Part shown: piece by piece, positions 1-7,989 of the stretch | Layout: each line of letters opens with the position of its first letter | How positions within the stretch are numbered: position 1 is the stretch's first letter | NCBI GenBank assembly: GCA_040393065.1 | Contig: JBEBUW010000064.1 | Coordinates: 1-25,491, forward strand | Length of the DNA stretch: 25,491 nucleotides | Origin: JACCWM01 sp040393065 | GTDB lineage: Bacteria > Myxococcota_A > Bradymonadia > Bradymonadales > Bradymonadaceae | Direction of reading: 5' to 3' | The notes under the pieces: model-generated | Told to the model about the DNA's origin: nothing | Databases searched by the model: none | What the model saw: only the letters and a program-made list of their open reading frames with translations | Program-made: the position numbers and the translations under genes

Positions 1-20
1 CACAACCAGCGCGCTCCGCA

Positions 21-35
21 GGGGCCAGAGGCCCC
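21..35. repeat. short GC hairpin downstream of the 89-811 gene
   Basis: GGGGCC and GGCCCC are separated by AGA, giving a 6-bp stem with a 3-nt loop. It lies just past the stop of the minus-strand gene at 89-811, so it could help end that transcript. No T tract follows on either strand, so a classical intrinsic terminator is not supported. Confidence 0.3.
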
Positions 36-40
36 GCTCC

Positions 41-86
41 GCGGGTTGGGTGGGTGCGCGGGTTGGGTGGATGCGCGGGTGGGAGG
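41..86. repeat. 17-bp tandem repeat, two full copies plus a partial
   Basis: A G-rich unit beginning GCGGGTTGGGTGG occurs at 41-57 and 58-74, with a truncated third copy from 75. One base differs between the first two copies. It fills the space after the stop codon of the minus-strand gene at 89-811 and has no visible coding role. Confidence 0.6.
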
Positions 87-88
87 GG

Positions 89-811
89 TTAGCGGGGGGC
101 GGTGTGGCGGAGGACGGCGGCGATTTGTTTTTCGAGGAGTTCGGGGCAGACCGGGTCGAGGCCCAGGGTGCGGAGTTGGGATTCGACGAAGGCGTAGCGA
201 TCGAGCAGGGGGCTGGTGGGGGGGAATCCGAGTTTGTGGAGGGCGAAGTAGCGGGGATCTTCGTGGGTGCAGGTGTGATCGGGGTGGAAGATCAGGGTGT
301 AGCTCGGGCCGGGCAGGTTGGAGTCGGCCCAGGAGAAGACGGGGCGGCCGGCGTCGAATACGGTCAGGTGCAGGGTTTCGCAGGCCGGGTCGTAGCCGAA
401 GAAGGCGCCGTTTGCGGCCAGGCGTTGCATGAGGGTTTCGGCCACGGGGGCTTGCAGGATGCGTTCGTCCAGATCGGTCATGGGTTCGCCGACCAGGGTG
501 AGGCAGCGGTCGTTGGCGATGTAGAGGGCTTCGTTCCAGAGCTCGGGGTTGGGGGTGACGTCTTCGAGTTCGAGCTGGTTTTCGGCCGAGAGTTCGAGCA
601 GCGCCTGGTGGACGCGTGCGGGGGAGGCGTCGACGGCGAGCTGGGTGAAGGCGGGCCAGTCCGTGGTATGGAGGGGCGTGGTATGGAGGGGCGTGGTGGA
701 GGCGTGGTTGCGCGTCCAGGCCTGCGCGGTGCGCGCGGTCTGTGGAGTGCGGGGGGAATGGTGGATGGGGTGGAAGCCATCTTCGTCGATTAAAAACCAG
801 TTGTGCATCAT
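89..811 (-). CDS. hypothetical protein, 240 aa
   Basis: I do not recognise this family. The protein starts MMHNWFLIDEDGF and has no signal peptide or membrane segment, so it is probably cytoplasmic. Residues 40-50 contain a perfect five-residue duplication (TTPLH twice) that comes from a 15-bp DNA repeat at 663-692. The rest looks like an ordinary globular protein with a mixed helix/strand pattern (for example ELWNEALYIANDRCLTLVG and ETLHLTVFDAGRPVFSWADS). It is chosen over the long plus-strand frame in the same place because that frame is a Gly/Val-rich shadow, while this one has a natural amino-acid mix. The start could be either of two adjacent ATG codons (811 or 808); no clear ribosome site decides between them. 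It is transcribed divergently from the aldo/keto reductase. Confidence 0.7.
   Translation of the reverse strand: MMHNWFLIDEDGFHPIHHSPRTPQTARTAQAWTRNHASTTPLHTTPLHTTDWPAFTQLAVDASPARVHQALLELSAENQLELEDVTPNPELWNEALYIANDRCLTLVGEPMTDLDERILQAPVAETLMQRLAANGAFFGYDPACETLHLTVFDAGRPVFSWADSNLPGPSYTLIFHPDHTCTHEDPRYFALHKLGFPPTSPLLDRYAFVESQLRTLGLDPVCPELLEKQIAAVLRHTAPR
663..692. repeat. 15-bp in-frame tandem duplication
   Basis: The unit GTGGTATGGAGGGGC occurs at 663-677 and again, identical, at 678-692. It lies inside the 89-811 gene and keeps its frame, so it only adds a five-residue repeat. This looks like recent slippage. Confidence 0.75.
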
Positions 812-924
812 GCCGGAGTTCCGCGTCTTGCCAGGGGTGTAAACAAACAGTCAAAGGGACAGCACACATCGGATGGCGGAGATTAGAACGAGTCGGCGGG
901 TGCGCAAGAAAATTGGCGGTTGGT

Positions 925-952
925 TTGCAAGCCGGGGATGGCGGCTTACAAT
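925..952 (+). promoter_or_regulatory. candidate sigma-70-type promoter for the aldo/keto reductase
   Basis: TTGCAA at 925-930 and TACAAT at 947-952 are separated by 16 bp. These are four and five matches to the usual -35 and -10 boxes. The start codon at 1036 would then have a leader of about 75 nt. This is a pattern match only. Confidence 0.35.
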
Positions 953-1035
953 CAGCGGCAGTTTGGGAGGGGATTTTGTGTGATTTGGGTATGTTTTGGG
1001 TAAAAATGGCCGGATTTTTGAGTAAGGAGAGGCAA

Positions 1036-1980
1036 ATGCGTTATCGGAAGGTGGGAAATACGGGTTTGTGGGTCAGTGAGCTGGCGATCGGTGGGTGGTT
1101 GACGCTGGGCAAGAGTGTGGATGATCGGACGTCGCATGACATTTTGCATGAGGCGATCGCGGCGGGGATCAATTTTATCGATGTGGCCGATATTTATGCG
1201 ACAGGGGAATCGGAGCGGGTCACGGGTGAGGTGATTTCGGAGTACAAGCGCAGCGATCTGGTGGTTTCGAGCAAGGTGTTCTGGCCGATGAGCGAGAATA
1301 TCAATGATCGCGGTTTGAGCCGTAAGCATATTATGGAGAGCATCGATAAGTCGCTGGAGCGTTTGCAGACGGATTATCTGGATATTTATTTTTGCCATCG
1401 CTGGGATGAGGAAACGCCGTTGTTGGAGACGATGCGGGCGATGGACGATCTGGTGCGCTCCAATAAGATTTTGTACTGGGGGACGAGTATGTGGTCGGCC
1501 GATCAGTTGCGGCAGGCGCATGAGCTGGCGGAGCGGTATCATTTGCATCCGCCGGTGGTGGAGCAGCCGCGCTATAATTTGTTGCACCGCGAGATCGAGC
1601 AGGGTGTGCAGCAGGCGGCGGTTGACCTGGGGATGGGGCTGACGGTGTGGAGTCCGCTGGCGCAGGGGCTTTTGACGGGCAAGTACAATGACGGCGTGCC
1701 GGCGGATTCGCGGGGCGCGACGCAGGATGCGGGCTGGTTGAAGCAGGATATGACGAGCGAGAATCTGGCGCTGATGCGCGAGTACGTGGAGATTGCACGG
1801 AAGGAGGGATTGCGGCCGGAGGTTCTGGCGCTGGCGTGGTTGTTGACGCGGGAGGGGATTTCGAGCGTGTTGACGGGCGCAACGAAGCCGTCGCATCTGC
1901 AGAGTAATCTGGAGGCGGTGGGCGTGGAGCTGGATGCCGCGCTGATCGCGCGGCTGGATAAGCTGTTTGTGAAATCGTGA
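1036..1980 (+). CDS. aldo/keto reductase (voltage-gated K+ channel beta-subunit-like)
   Basis: This is an NADPH-dependent oxidoreductase of the AKR superfamily, 314 aa, a normal family length. The catalytic tetrad is readable: Asp49 in FIDVAD, Tyr54 in DIYATGESE, Lys80 in VVSSKVFWP and His121 in IYFCHRWD. The C-terminal stretch SSVLTGATKPSHLQSNLEA is the usual cofactor-phosphate site. The WGTSMWSADQL segment and overall spacing most resemble the K+-channel beta-subunit/YghZ-like subgroup, which reduces aldehydes and ketones; the actual substrate cannot be read from sequence. The start at 1036 is preferred over an open upstream extension because AAGGAGA at 1024-1030 sits five bases before it and the protein begins with the family's usual N-terminus. 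It stands alone, convergent with the nuclease cluster. Confidence 0.92.
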   Translation: MRYRKVGNTGLWVSELAIGGWLTLGKSVDDRTSHDILHEAIAAGINFIDVADIYATGESERVTGEVISEYKRSDLVVSSKVFWPMSENINDRGLSRKHIMESIDKSLERLQTDYLDIYFCHRWDEETPLLETMRAMDDLVRSNKILYWGTSMWSADQLRQAHELAERYHLHPPVVEQPRYNLLHREIEQGVQQAAVDLGMGLTVWSPLAQGLLTGKYNDGVPADSRGATQDAGWLKQDMTSENLALMREYVEIARKEGLRPEVLALAWLLTREGISSVLTGATKPSHLQSNLEAVGVELDAALIARLDKLFVKS

Positions 1981-1985
1981 CAAAA

Positions 1986-2001
1986 GGCCGGGGGGATGGC
2001 C
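1986..2001 (-). terminator. weak intrinsic terminator for the nuclease cluster
   Basis: On the minus strand two GGCC blocks separated by eight bases form a short GC stem followed by TTTT (AAAA at 1982-1985 on plus). It lies just after the stop of the 2009-3004 gene and between two convergent genes. The stem is only about 4-5 bp, so strength is doubtful. Confidence 0.3.
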
Positions 2002-2008
2002 GGTGGGA

Positions 2009-3004
2009 TTAGAAATCGTCGATGCAATCGACCAGTTCGGGTGTGTCGACGAAGGGGTTGCGCGAGCCCTGGTAGGCGGCCACGGCGTCGTTGCGGGCGC
2101 GTTCGGTGGCGTCGACCGGGTCGGCGATGTGCCAGGCGCGCAGGGCGGCTTCTTCGACCGGGCTGATTTCGTGGTCGTAGACGACGGCGAAGTAAAAGAG
2201 GGCGCGGGCGATGTTGCCTTTGGAGACGTCGCGCGGCTCGAAGCGGATCTGGCCGTCGATGCCGGGGCCGTATTTGGAGCCGCTGTCACTCCAGGTGGGT
2301 GAGGGGACGACGCCGAACTCCAGGTTGCCGCGCTTGCTGTTGGCGGTGCTTTTGGCCGGGAAGAGGTGGTGGATGTCGGAGCGAGCGGGTTCGTTGCTGG
2401 CGCCGCGGCTCTGGGGCCAGGTGTGCTCGGTGTTCATGGTGTTGTGGTTGTGACCGGAGCCGCCGTCGGTGGTGTATTTAAAGCCGGTGTAAATGCATTC
2501 TGCCTGGCCGTTGAAGTTGTCGATGGTGCCGAGCATGTGTTCGCGTGCTTCGGAGTAGCTGTAGGTGATGTGATCGCTCTGGAATCGGGCGCGCAGGGAT
2601 TGTCGGAGCGCGTTGTTGCGGAGTGCGCATTGCCCGGGCTCGGTGTCTTCGGGTTCCTCGGTGTCCTCGGGTTCGTTGACATCTTCGGGTTCTTCGGTGT
2701 CTTCGGTGTCTTCGGGCTCGTTGACATCTTCGGGTTCTTCGGTGTCTTCGGGCTCGTTGACATCTTCGGGTTCTTCGGTGTCTTCGGGCTCGTTGGCGTC
2801 TTCGTTTTGCGAAGTGTCTTCGGGCTCGCTGGCGTCTTCGTTTTGCGAAGTGTCATGCAGGCCGGTGTCGTTCTGGCCGGCATTGTTGGCATTGTTGTTG
2901 GCAGGCGTAGGATCGTCGCTACAGGCACTGGCCAGGAAAACAAACGCCATCAGGGGGATGGTGATTCGCCAGAAGAAGGAACGCTGGTTCGAGGTGTTGC
3001 GCAT
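2009..3004 (-). CDS. lipoprotein nuclease, endonuclease I (EndA/NucM) family, copy 1
   Basis: This 331-aa protein is predicted to cut DNA and/or RNA outside the cytoplasm. Residues 1-27 are a lipoprotein signal with a lipobox ending in Cys28 (LASAC). A highly acidic linker of repeated EPED(T/V)NEPEDTE units fills about 55-124. The nuclease domain follows (about 125-331), with the family's active-site features: NTEHTWPQS with Glu193 and His194, SDIHHLFP with His212-His213, and NSKRGN. In this beta-beta-alpha-metal fold the first His is the general base and the later His/Asn residues bind the metal. Unlike its two neighbours it lacks the beta-rich domain between signal and nuclease. It is the last gene in a same-strand row of three paralogues, 46 bp after copy 2, and probably co-transcribed. 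Expected location: anchored to the envelope. Confidence 0.9.
   Translation of the reverse strand: MRNTSNQRSFFWRITIPLMAFVFLASACSDDPTPANNNANNAGQNDTGLHDTSQNEDASEPEDTSQNEDANEPEDTEEPEDVNEPEDTEEPEDVNEPEDTEDTEEPEDVNEPEDTEEPEDTEPGQCALRNNALRQSLRARFQSDHITYSYSEAREHMLGTIDNFNGQAECIYTGFKYTTDGGSGHNHNTMNTEHTWPQSRGASNEPARSDIHHLFPAKSTANSKRGNLEFGVVPSPTWSDSGSKYGPGIDGQIRFEPRDVSKGNIARALFYFAVVYDHEISPVEEAALRAWHIADPVDATERARNDAVAAYQGSRNPFVDTPELVDCIDDF
2645..2855. repeat. 36-bp/45-bp coding minisatellite in nuclease copy 1
   Basis: The segment GTTGACATCTTCGGGTTC starts at 2675, 2720 and 2756, with a variant at 2792, so the spacing is 45, 36 and 36 bp (the 45 is one 36-bp unit plus a 9-bp insertion). A related 36-bp unit containing TTCGTTTTGCGAAGTGTC is repeated twice at about 2800-2855. 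All steps are multiples of three, so the acidic protein linker can change length without losing frame. Confidence 0.75.
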
Positions 3005-3050
3005 GGTCTAACTCAGGGGTTGGGCACGTGCTGCGTGGAAGTCTAAAAAA

Positions 3051-4403
3051 TTAGAAATCGGAGATTCGGGAGACGAGTTCGGGGTTGTCGATGAAGGGGT
3101 TGCGGGAGAGCTGAGCTTCGGCGACGGCATTGTTGCGGGCACGTTCGGCGTCATCGACGGGATCGGCGTAGTGCCAGGCGCGCAGGGCGGCTTCCTGATC
3201 GGTGGCGATTCTGTAGTTGTAGACGGTGGAAAAGTAGAACATGGCGCGGGCGATGTTGCCTTTGGAGACGTCGCGCGGCTCGAAGCGGGTCTGGCCGTTG
3301 GCGTCTTTGCCGAGTTTGGAACCGCTTTCGCTCCAGGTTGCGTTGACGACGACGCCGAAATCGTGGTTTCCGCGGCGGCTGTTGACGGTGCTGATGGAGG
3401 GAAAGAGGTGATGCAGGTCGGAGCGACGGGGTTCGCCTTTGGCGCCTTTGCTCTGGGGCCAGGTGTGTTCGGTGTTCATGGTAGTGGCGTTGGGGCGGCC
3501 GGAGGTGGTGATTTTGGTGCCGGTGTAGATGCACTCGACCTGGCCGCCGTGGTTGTCGACGGTGCCGAACATGACGTCGCGCGCGGCGTCGTAGCTCAGG
3601 GGGTCGTGGCGGTGCTGTGAGCGCAGATATTGGAGCAGGGCCTGGTCGCGCAGGCCTTCGTATTCGGGATCGGTGGGATCTTCCGGGTAGCCGGGATCTT
3701 CGGGATCTTCTGGGTCGACGGGGTCTTCGGGATCTTCGGGATCTTCGGGATCAACGGAGCCGTCTTTGCAGGGGCCGCTCAGGCATTCCAGGGAGAATTC
3801 GAAGTTGCCGGGTGTGTCGGCAATGTTTTCGATGACCAGGGTGTAGGGGCCGTCGTGGTAAAACTCGAAGCCTTCGGAGAGCTGTTCGTCTCGGTAGGGG
3901 ATGTGGGCGTCGGTGTTGGCTTTGGGGTTGTCGTAGACAAGGGTGCCGGAACCGTCGACGCGTTCGATGGCGACGGAGGGATGCCAGGAGGAGTTTTCGG
4001 TGCGTCGCAGCCAGATGACGATCGTGTCTTTTTTGCTGGCGAGCAGGGAGATGGTCTGGCGTTCGCCGGCTTCGAGCGTGCCGTGAAAGAGGGTGCCGCG
4101 TGTGGAGATCTGGGAGGGGATTTCTGCGGGTGTGCTCGTATCCTCGTCTTGTTCTTGCGTGTCCTGCAATTCGACGGCGTCTTGCAAATCGTCGGTGTCT
4201 TGCAAATCGTCGGTGTCCTGCGGCCGGGTGGTGTCGTGGAAATCGCCGGTGTCGTGGAGGTCGGAAACGTCGACGTGGACTTCTACGTCGTTGCCGGGTT
4301 GGTTGTTGTTTGCGGCAGGATCATCGGAAGCGCAGCCGTGGGTAAGAAGCAGTACGGCAAGGAAAGGAAGGGCAAGATGCCGGAAAAACGTGTGTCGAAT
4401 CAT
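3051..4403 (-). CDS. lipoprotein nuclease, endonuclease I family, copy 2 with extra beta-rich domain
   Basis: This is the longest of the three paralogues, 450 aa. A lipoprotein signal ends at Cys24 (THGC). Residues 30-93 are a low-complexity acidic/Gln linker containing a DDLQDT repeat. Residues 97-212 form a compact domain starting SQISTRGTLFHGTLEAGE and ending in a Cys pair (ECLSGPC); its pattern resembles bacterial pre-peptidase C-terminal (PPC) beta-sandwich domains, an assignment I regard as likely but not certain. A second linker of PEDPEDP repeats spans 216-247. The nuclease domain covers 249-450 and has NTEHTWPQS (Glu312, His313), SDLHHLFP and NSRRGN. AGGTG eight bases before the ATG supports the start. 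It lies 110 bp after copy 3 and 46 bp before copy 1 in the same direction. Confidence 0.9.
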   Translation of the reverse strand: MIRHTFFRHLALPFLAVLLLTHGCASDDPAANNNQPGNDVEVHVDVSDLHDTGDFHDTTRPQDTDDLQDTDDLQDAVELQDTQEQDEDTSTPAEIPSQISTRGTLFHGTLEAGERQTISLLASKKDTIVIWLRRTENSSWHPSVAIERVDGSGTLVYDNPKANTDAHIPYRDEQLSEGFEFYHDGPYTLVIENIADTPGNFEFSLECLSGPCKDGSVDPEDPEDPEDPVDPEDPEDPGYPEDPTDPEYEGLRDQALLQYLRSQHRHDPLSYDAARDVMFGTVDNHGGQVECIYTGTKITTSGRPNATTMNTEHTWPQSKGAKGEPRRSDLHHLFPSISTVNSRRGNHDFGVVVNATWSESGSKLGKDANGQTRFEPRDVSKGNIARAMFYFSTVYNYRIATDQEAALRAWHYADPVDDAERARNNAVAEAQLSRNPFIDNPELVSRISDF

Positions 4404-4449
4404 GGTGAGTGCACCTGGGGAGAGCAGGAAAGAGACGTGGGGAGAGAGG

Positions 4450-4513
4450 GGCCGCGTGGACTTACGCGGCCGGAAAGATTGTGCAGCTTGAGTATAGAAG
4501 ATCGTAAAACGAT
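4450..4513. repeat. two hairpins between nuclease copies 3 and 2
   Basis: GGCCGCGT (4450-4457) and ACGCGGCC (4464-4471) form a perfect 8-bp stem with a 6-nt loop. ATCGT and ACGAT (4501-4505 and 4509-4513) form a 5-bp stem directly after the stop codon of copy 3. Neither is followed by a good T tract on the minus strand, so they may be RNA-processing or partial-termination sites rather than full terminators. Confidence 0.5.
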
Positions 4514-5737
4514 TTAAAAATCGGAGATGCGAGAAACGAGCTCCGGGTTGTCGACGAAGGGATTGCGTGAGCGCTGAGCGTTGGCAATGGCGTCGTTGCG
4601 AGCGCGCTCGATGTCGTCGACGGGATCGGCGATGTGCCAGGCGCGCAGGGCGGCTTCCTGATCGGCATCGATCGAATAATCATAGACGACGGCAAAGTAG
4701 AACATGGCGCGGGCGATGTTGCCTTTGGATGCGTCGCGCGGCTCGAAGCGTGTCTGGCCGTTGGCGTCTTTGCCGAGTTTGGAGCCTTTTTCGCTCCAGG
4801 TTGCGTCGACGACGACACCAAAATCGTGGTTGGAGCGTCGGCTGTTCACGGTGCTGATGGAGGGAAAGAGGTGGTGCAGGTCGGATTTTTTCGGTTCGGA
4901 TTTTGCGCCCTTGCTCTGTGGCCAGGTGTGTTCGGTGTTCATGGTGCCGTTGGCAGGGATGCCGCTCGTGGTGACTTTGGTGCCGGTGTAAATGCACTCG
5001 ACCTGGCCATTGTAGTTGTCGATGGTGGTGAACATTTCTCTGCGTGCTTCGGAGTAGCCAAGGGAGTTGTGTCGGTGCTGTGCGCGGATGGCGCGGCGCA
5101 GTGCATCGTCTCGCAGGTCTTCAAAATCGACGGGATCTTCGGGATCGGAGGAGCTGTTGTTGCAGGGGCCGCTCAGGCATTCCAGGGAGAATTCAAAGCT
5201 GCCCGGGGTGGTGGCGGTGTTTTCGAGCACCAGGGTGTAGGGGCCGTTGTTGTAGAACTCAAAGCCCTGGGGGAGGTATTCGGCTCGGTAGGGGATGTGG
5301 GCGTCTACATTGGCTCTGGGGTTGTGATAAACAAGGGTGCCGCCGCCGTCGGTGCGTTCGATCGATACCGAGGGGTGCCAGGAAGTGTCTTCGGTGCGTC
5401 GAAACCAGATAACGACCGTGTCGCTTCGGGAGGCCAGGAGTTCGATGGCGATCTGTTCGCCGGCTTCTATTGTGCCGTGAAAGAGGGCGCCGCGTGTGGA
5501 GATCTGGGAGGGGATTCCTTCCACAAGATCGGTGTCGTCTTGGGGTGCGGTATCGTGATCGGAGGCCGCATCGTTTTCGGTGGTGTCGTTGTTGGGGGTG
5601 GCATCGATCAGCTGGCCGGTATCGCTATCGGGCAGGGTATTCGAGGGCTCGGAATCGGCAGGGGTGCAGCCAGAAAGGATGAAAAGAAGGAGGAGAACGG
5701 AGAGGGCGGGACGCTTAAGGGATGGAAATGGTGTCAT
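4514..5737 (-). CDS. lipoprotein nuclease, endonuclease I family, copy 3 with extra beta-rich domain
   Basis: This 407-aa protein is first in the direction of transcription and closely matches copy 2. The signal ends at lipobox Cys24 (LSGC). A short acidic linker covers about 25-73. The PPC-like beta-rich domain (about 76-192) again starts SQISTRG and ends ECLSGPC. The linker before the nuclease is only about 14 residues (SSSDPEDPVDFED) instead of the long PEDP repeat of copy 2. The nuclease domain (about 206-407) has NTEHTWPQS with Glu269 and His270, SDLHHLFP and NSRRSN. All three copies end in nearly the same residues (copies 2 and 3 NPELVSRISDF, copy 1 TPELVDCIDDF), which supports duplication. 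No clear Shine-Dalgarno sequence precedes the ATG. It is divergent from the kinase at 6027. Confidence 0.9.
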   Translation of the reverse strand: MTPFPSLKRPALSVLLLLFILSGCTPADSEPSNTLPDSDTGQLIDATPNNDTTENDAASDHDTAPQDDTDLVEGIPSQISTRGALFHGTIEAGEQIAIELLASRSDTVVIWFRRTEDTSWHPSVSIERTDGGGTLVYHNPRANVDAHIPYRAEYLPQGFEFYNNGPYTLVLENTATTPGSFEFSLECLSGPCNNSSSDPEDPVDFEDLRDDALRRAIRAQHRHNSLGYSEARREMFTTIDNYNGQVECIYTGTKVTTSGIPANGTMNTEHTWPQSKGAKSEPKKSDLHHLFPSISTVNSRRSNHDFGVVVDATWSEKGSKLGKDANGQTRFEPRDASKGNIARAMFYFAVVYDYSIDADQEAALRAWHIADPVDDIERARNDAIANAQRSRNPFVDNPELVSRISDF

Positions 5738-6026
5738 GACTGCTTACTGCGGGAATGAGGGAAGAATACTACGGGGAACAAAACAACCTCGTGAGTCTAC
5801 CCAAGGTAGGAGATTGCTTCCAGAACAATTCCCTGATCCTTGTTTAAAGTGGGGGATAAGGGACGAATCAGCGTGTGTAGGGTTTGACTTTGGCGGTGCG
5901 TGCAAGCAAGATGTGCGCGGTCAATCGCCTGTTTTTGTACTCGGTTGCTTGTCATCTGTTGCCAGGGTGTGTGCCAATTGAGTTGTAGCGCTTTTATTCT
6001 CTCTGTTTTCCAGGCTGTCGGCTCCG

Positions 6027-7808
6027 ATGGCCTTTCAGAGTTTTATTGATTCGAAGCTTATGTCCACCTTACTTAATTATCTGGATTCTAATTTCGTTAT
6101 CAACGGGCGCTATCGCATTGTGCGCCGGATTGGAGCGGGCGGCTTTGCCGTTGTTTTCGAGGCTTTCGATCTGCAGATCGATCGGCCTGTGGCGGTTAAA
6201 GTTCTGCATATTGGATTGTCAGGTGATGAAGAAGAGGTGCACCGCATATTGATGGAGCGGTTTGAGCGTGAAGCCAAGCTGGCGGCGCGTGTCGAGCATC
6301 CCAACGTGGTCAGTATTTACGATTTTGGGATCATTGAAGGACATAATCAGCCGTTTATCGTGATGGAACTGCTCAAGGGCTATGATCTTGAGCATCAGAT
6401 TTATCGCAAAGGCGTGATGGCGCCGTCGCATATCATTCCGCTGTATATTGGCTGTTTGACGGCTCTTGGGATCGCGCATTCGCATGGCATTATTCATAAA
6501 GATCTGAAGCCATCGAATCTCTTTTTGAAAAATCCCGGGGAGCGTTTTGAGACGTTGTGCATCGTTGACTTCGGTATTGCGTATATCAGTGATGCAGTTC
6601 GGGAGCGGTTGACGCAGGACGGACAGCTTCTGGGGACACCGAGCTATCTGACGCCTGAGTATATTACGGATCGCGTAGTTTCGCCGCCGCTCGATGTGTA
6701 TCAGATGGCGTTGATCTTGATTGAGGCGTTGCTCGGCGAGCCAATTGTTGAGCATCCGGAGCATCTGGCGGCGATGCTCAAGCATGTGCGCGGTGAGTTG
6801 CATGTGCCGCGCAGTTTGTTGGAGTCGCCGCTGGGGCCGGTGTTGCGGCGTGCGCTGGCGTATTATCCTGCGGAACGCTATGCCGACGCGCTCGAATTTG
6901 CCGATGCGTTGGGCAAAGTAGATATCAGCCAGATTCCGATACCGACGCTGGAGGAGCCACGAGATCCGGTGAATGAGGCGCCGGAGAAATGGAGCGGAAG
7001 AAAGGAGCAGCCTACGCCGGTAGCTTCGGCAGGTGAGATTGCGCCGGTTCAGGCTGCTGCGCCTGATACGCCGCAGAGTACTCCGTTTCAGCCTGTGGAA
7101 GCGGATGCGGTGATCGGGCCGCCGAAGGAAAAAACACAGGCACTGCCGGCAGGCGTTGTTCCGATTGGCGCACAGAATATTCATGGCGAACAGGCAGATG
7201 CTCCTGTGGCACAGCCGCCTGCTGCGAAGTCTCGAAAAGCGCTGGTGGGTGTGCTCGGGTTGGTCGGCCTGGTAACGGTGCTGGGAATTGTTCTGGCTAT
7301 GACAGGGGGCGGACCCGATAAGGCTTCGCAAAACAACGCTGTGGTTGATCTGGGTGAAGCAGCTGTCGTTGCAGAAAATGAAGCGTCGGCAGGCAGCGTT
7401 TCAGAGCCAGGCGGAGAGCTCGAAGAGCAGATTGCTGAGAATGTTGAGGAAGAACAACCTGAAGAATCGGTCGCGATTGTGGAAGTGTTGGTGACGAGTA
7501 CTCCGCCCAATGCGCGTGTTTTTCAGGGGGAAGATATGTTGGGGAACACGCCGCTGGCTGTGAGTTTTCTGGGAGACGATGTGCTTGCGCGGACGCTGCG
7601 TCTCTCGTTGGAGGGCTTTCAAGATCTGGAAGTGGTCGTTACGCCCGAGCATTCACCCGAGTTTCGTGGTGAGCTTGTGCCCCAGTTGTCCGCTGCTGCT
7701 CCGGCCAAGGAGGCAGTACGTCCGGCGAAGACCACTCGGCCGGCCAAAAGTACGAAATCTAAGCAATCGAGAGAGGAGCGACCTGCGATTTTGTTGCCGA
7801 ACTTTTAA
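6027..7808 (+). CDS. membrane Ser/Thr protein kinase with C-terminal PEGA domain
   Basis: This is a 593-aa Hanks-type kinase expected to phosphorylate Ser/Thr on cytoplasmic targets. The kinase domain (about 29-295) has the glycine loop GAGGFAVVF (36-44), ATP-anchoring Lys58 in VAVKVLH, the catalytic loop HKDLKPSN (His157, Asp159, Asn164) and DFG at 181-183. HKD replaces the common HRD, and TPEY (209-212) replaces the usual APE. A Pro/Ala/Gln-rich linker (about 305-400) leads to one membrane helix (about 404-426). An acidic stretch and then a PEGA domain (about 484-553, TSTPPNARVF...) lie outside the inner membrane, followed by a Lys/Arg/Pro-rich tail. The ATG at 6060 is an alternative start; neither has a strong ribosome site. 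The next gene also carries a PEGA-like domain, suggesting a shared envelope role. Confidence 0.92.
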   Translation: MAFQSFIDSKLMSTLLNYLDSNFVINGRYRIVRRIGAGGFAVVFEAFDLQIDRPVAVKVLHIGLSGDEEEVHRILMERFEREAKLAARVEHPNVVSIYDFGIIEGHNQPFIVMELLKGYDLEHQIYRKGVMAPSHIIPLYIGCLTALGIAHSHGIIHKDLKPSNLFLKNPGERFETLCIVDFGIAYISDAVRERLTQDGQLLGTPSYLTPEYITDRVVSPPLDVYQMALILIEALLGEPIVEHPEHLAAMLKHVRGELHVPRSLLESPLGPVLRRALAYYPAERYADALEFADALGKVDISQIPIPTLEEPRDPVNEAPEKWSGRKEQPTPVASAGEIAPVQAAAPDTPQSTPFQPVEADAVIGPPKEKTQALPAGVVPIGAQNIHGEQADAPVAQPPAAKSRKALVGVLGLVGLVTVLGIVLAMTGGGPDKASQNNAVVDLGEAAVVAENEASAGSVSEPGGELEEQIAENVEEEQPEESVAIVEVLVTSTPPNARVFQGEDMLGNTPLAVSFLGDDVLARTLRLSLEGFQDLEVVVTPEHSPEFRGELVPQLSAAAPAKEAVRPAKTTRPAKSTKSKQSREERPAILLPNF

Positions 7809-7989
7809 CAAGGTCGGTGGTATTGCCCGAGGCAAAAATGCGGCGCTGAGCCTGAAGGGGGCTGGATGTGATTCATTATTTGCGCAGCTGCTCTATTTCA
7901 GTTAAGAGTTGCAGTGTTCAATGCGTTTTTAAAGCGTAAGCATTCCTATTTTTTATGCACAAGTAAATTATTTTGCTGAAGGCCACCTG

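Noticed and set aside
50..793. Long plus-strand open frame antisense to the 89-811 gene
   Set aside because: The product is very rich in Gly, Val and Glu with no natural domain, a typical shadow of a GC-rich gene. The minus-strand protein has a normal composition.
742..1035. N-terminal extension of the aldo/keto reductase
   Set aside because: The ATG at 1036 has an AAGGAGA site at ideal spacing and the known family N-terminus; the extension has no family similarity.
2366..3046. Plus-strand frame opposite nuclease copy 1
   Set aside because: It is a Gly/Val/Phe-rich mirror of the acidic linker repeats (VFGFFGVFGL), with no domain; the minus strand carries the nuclease motifs.
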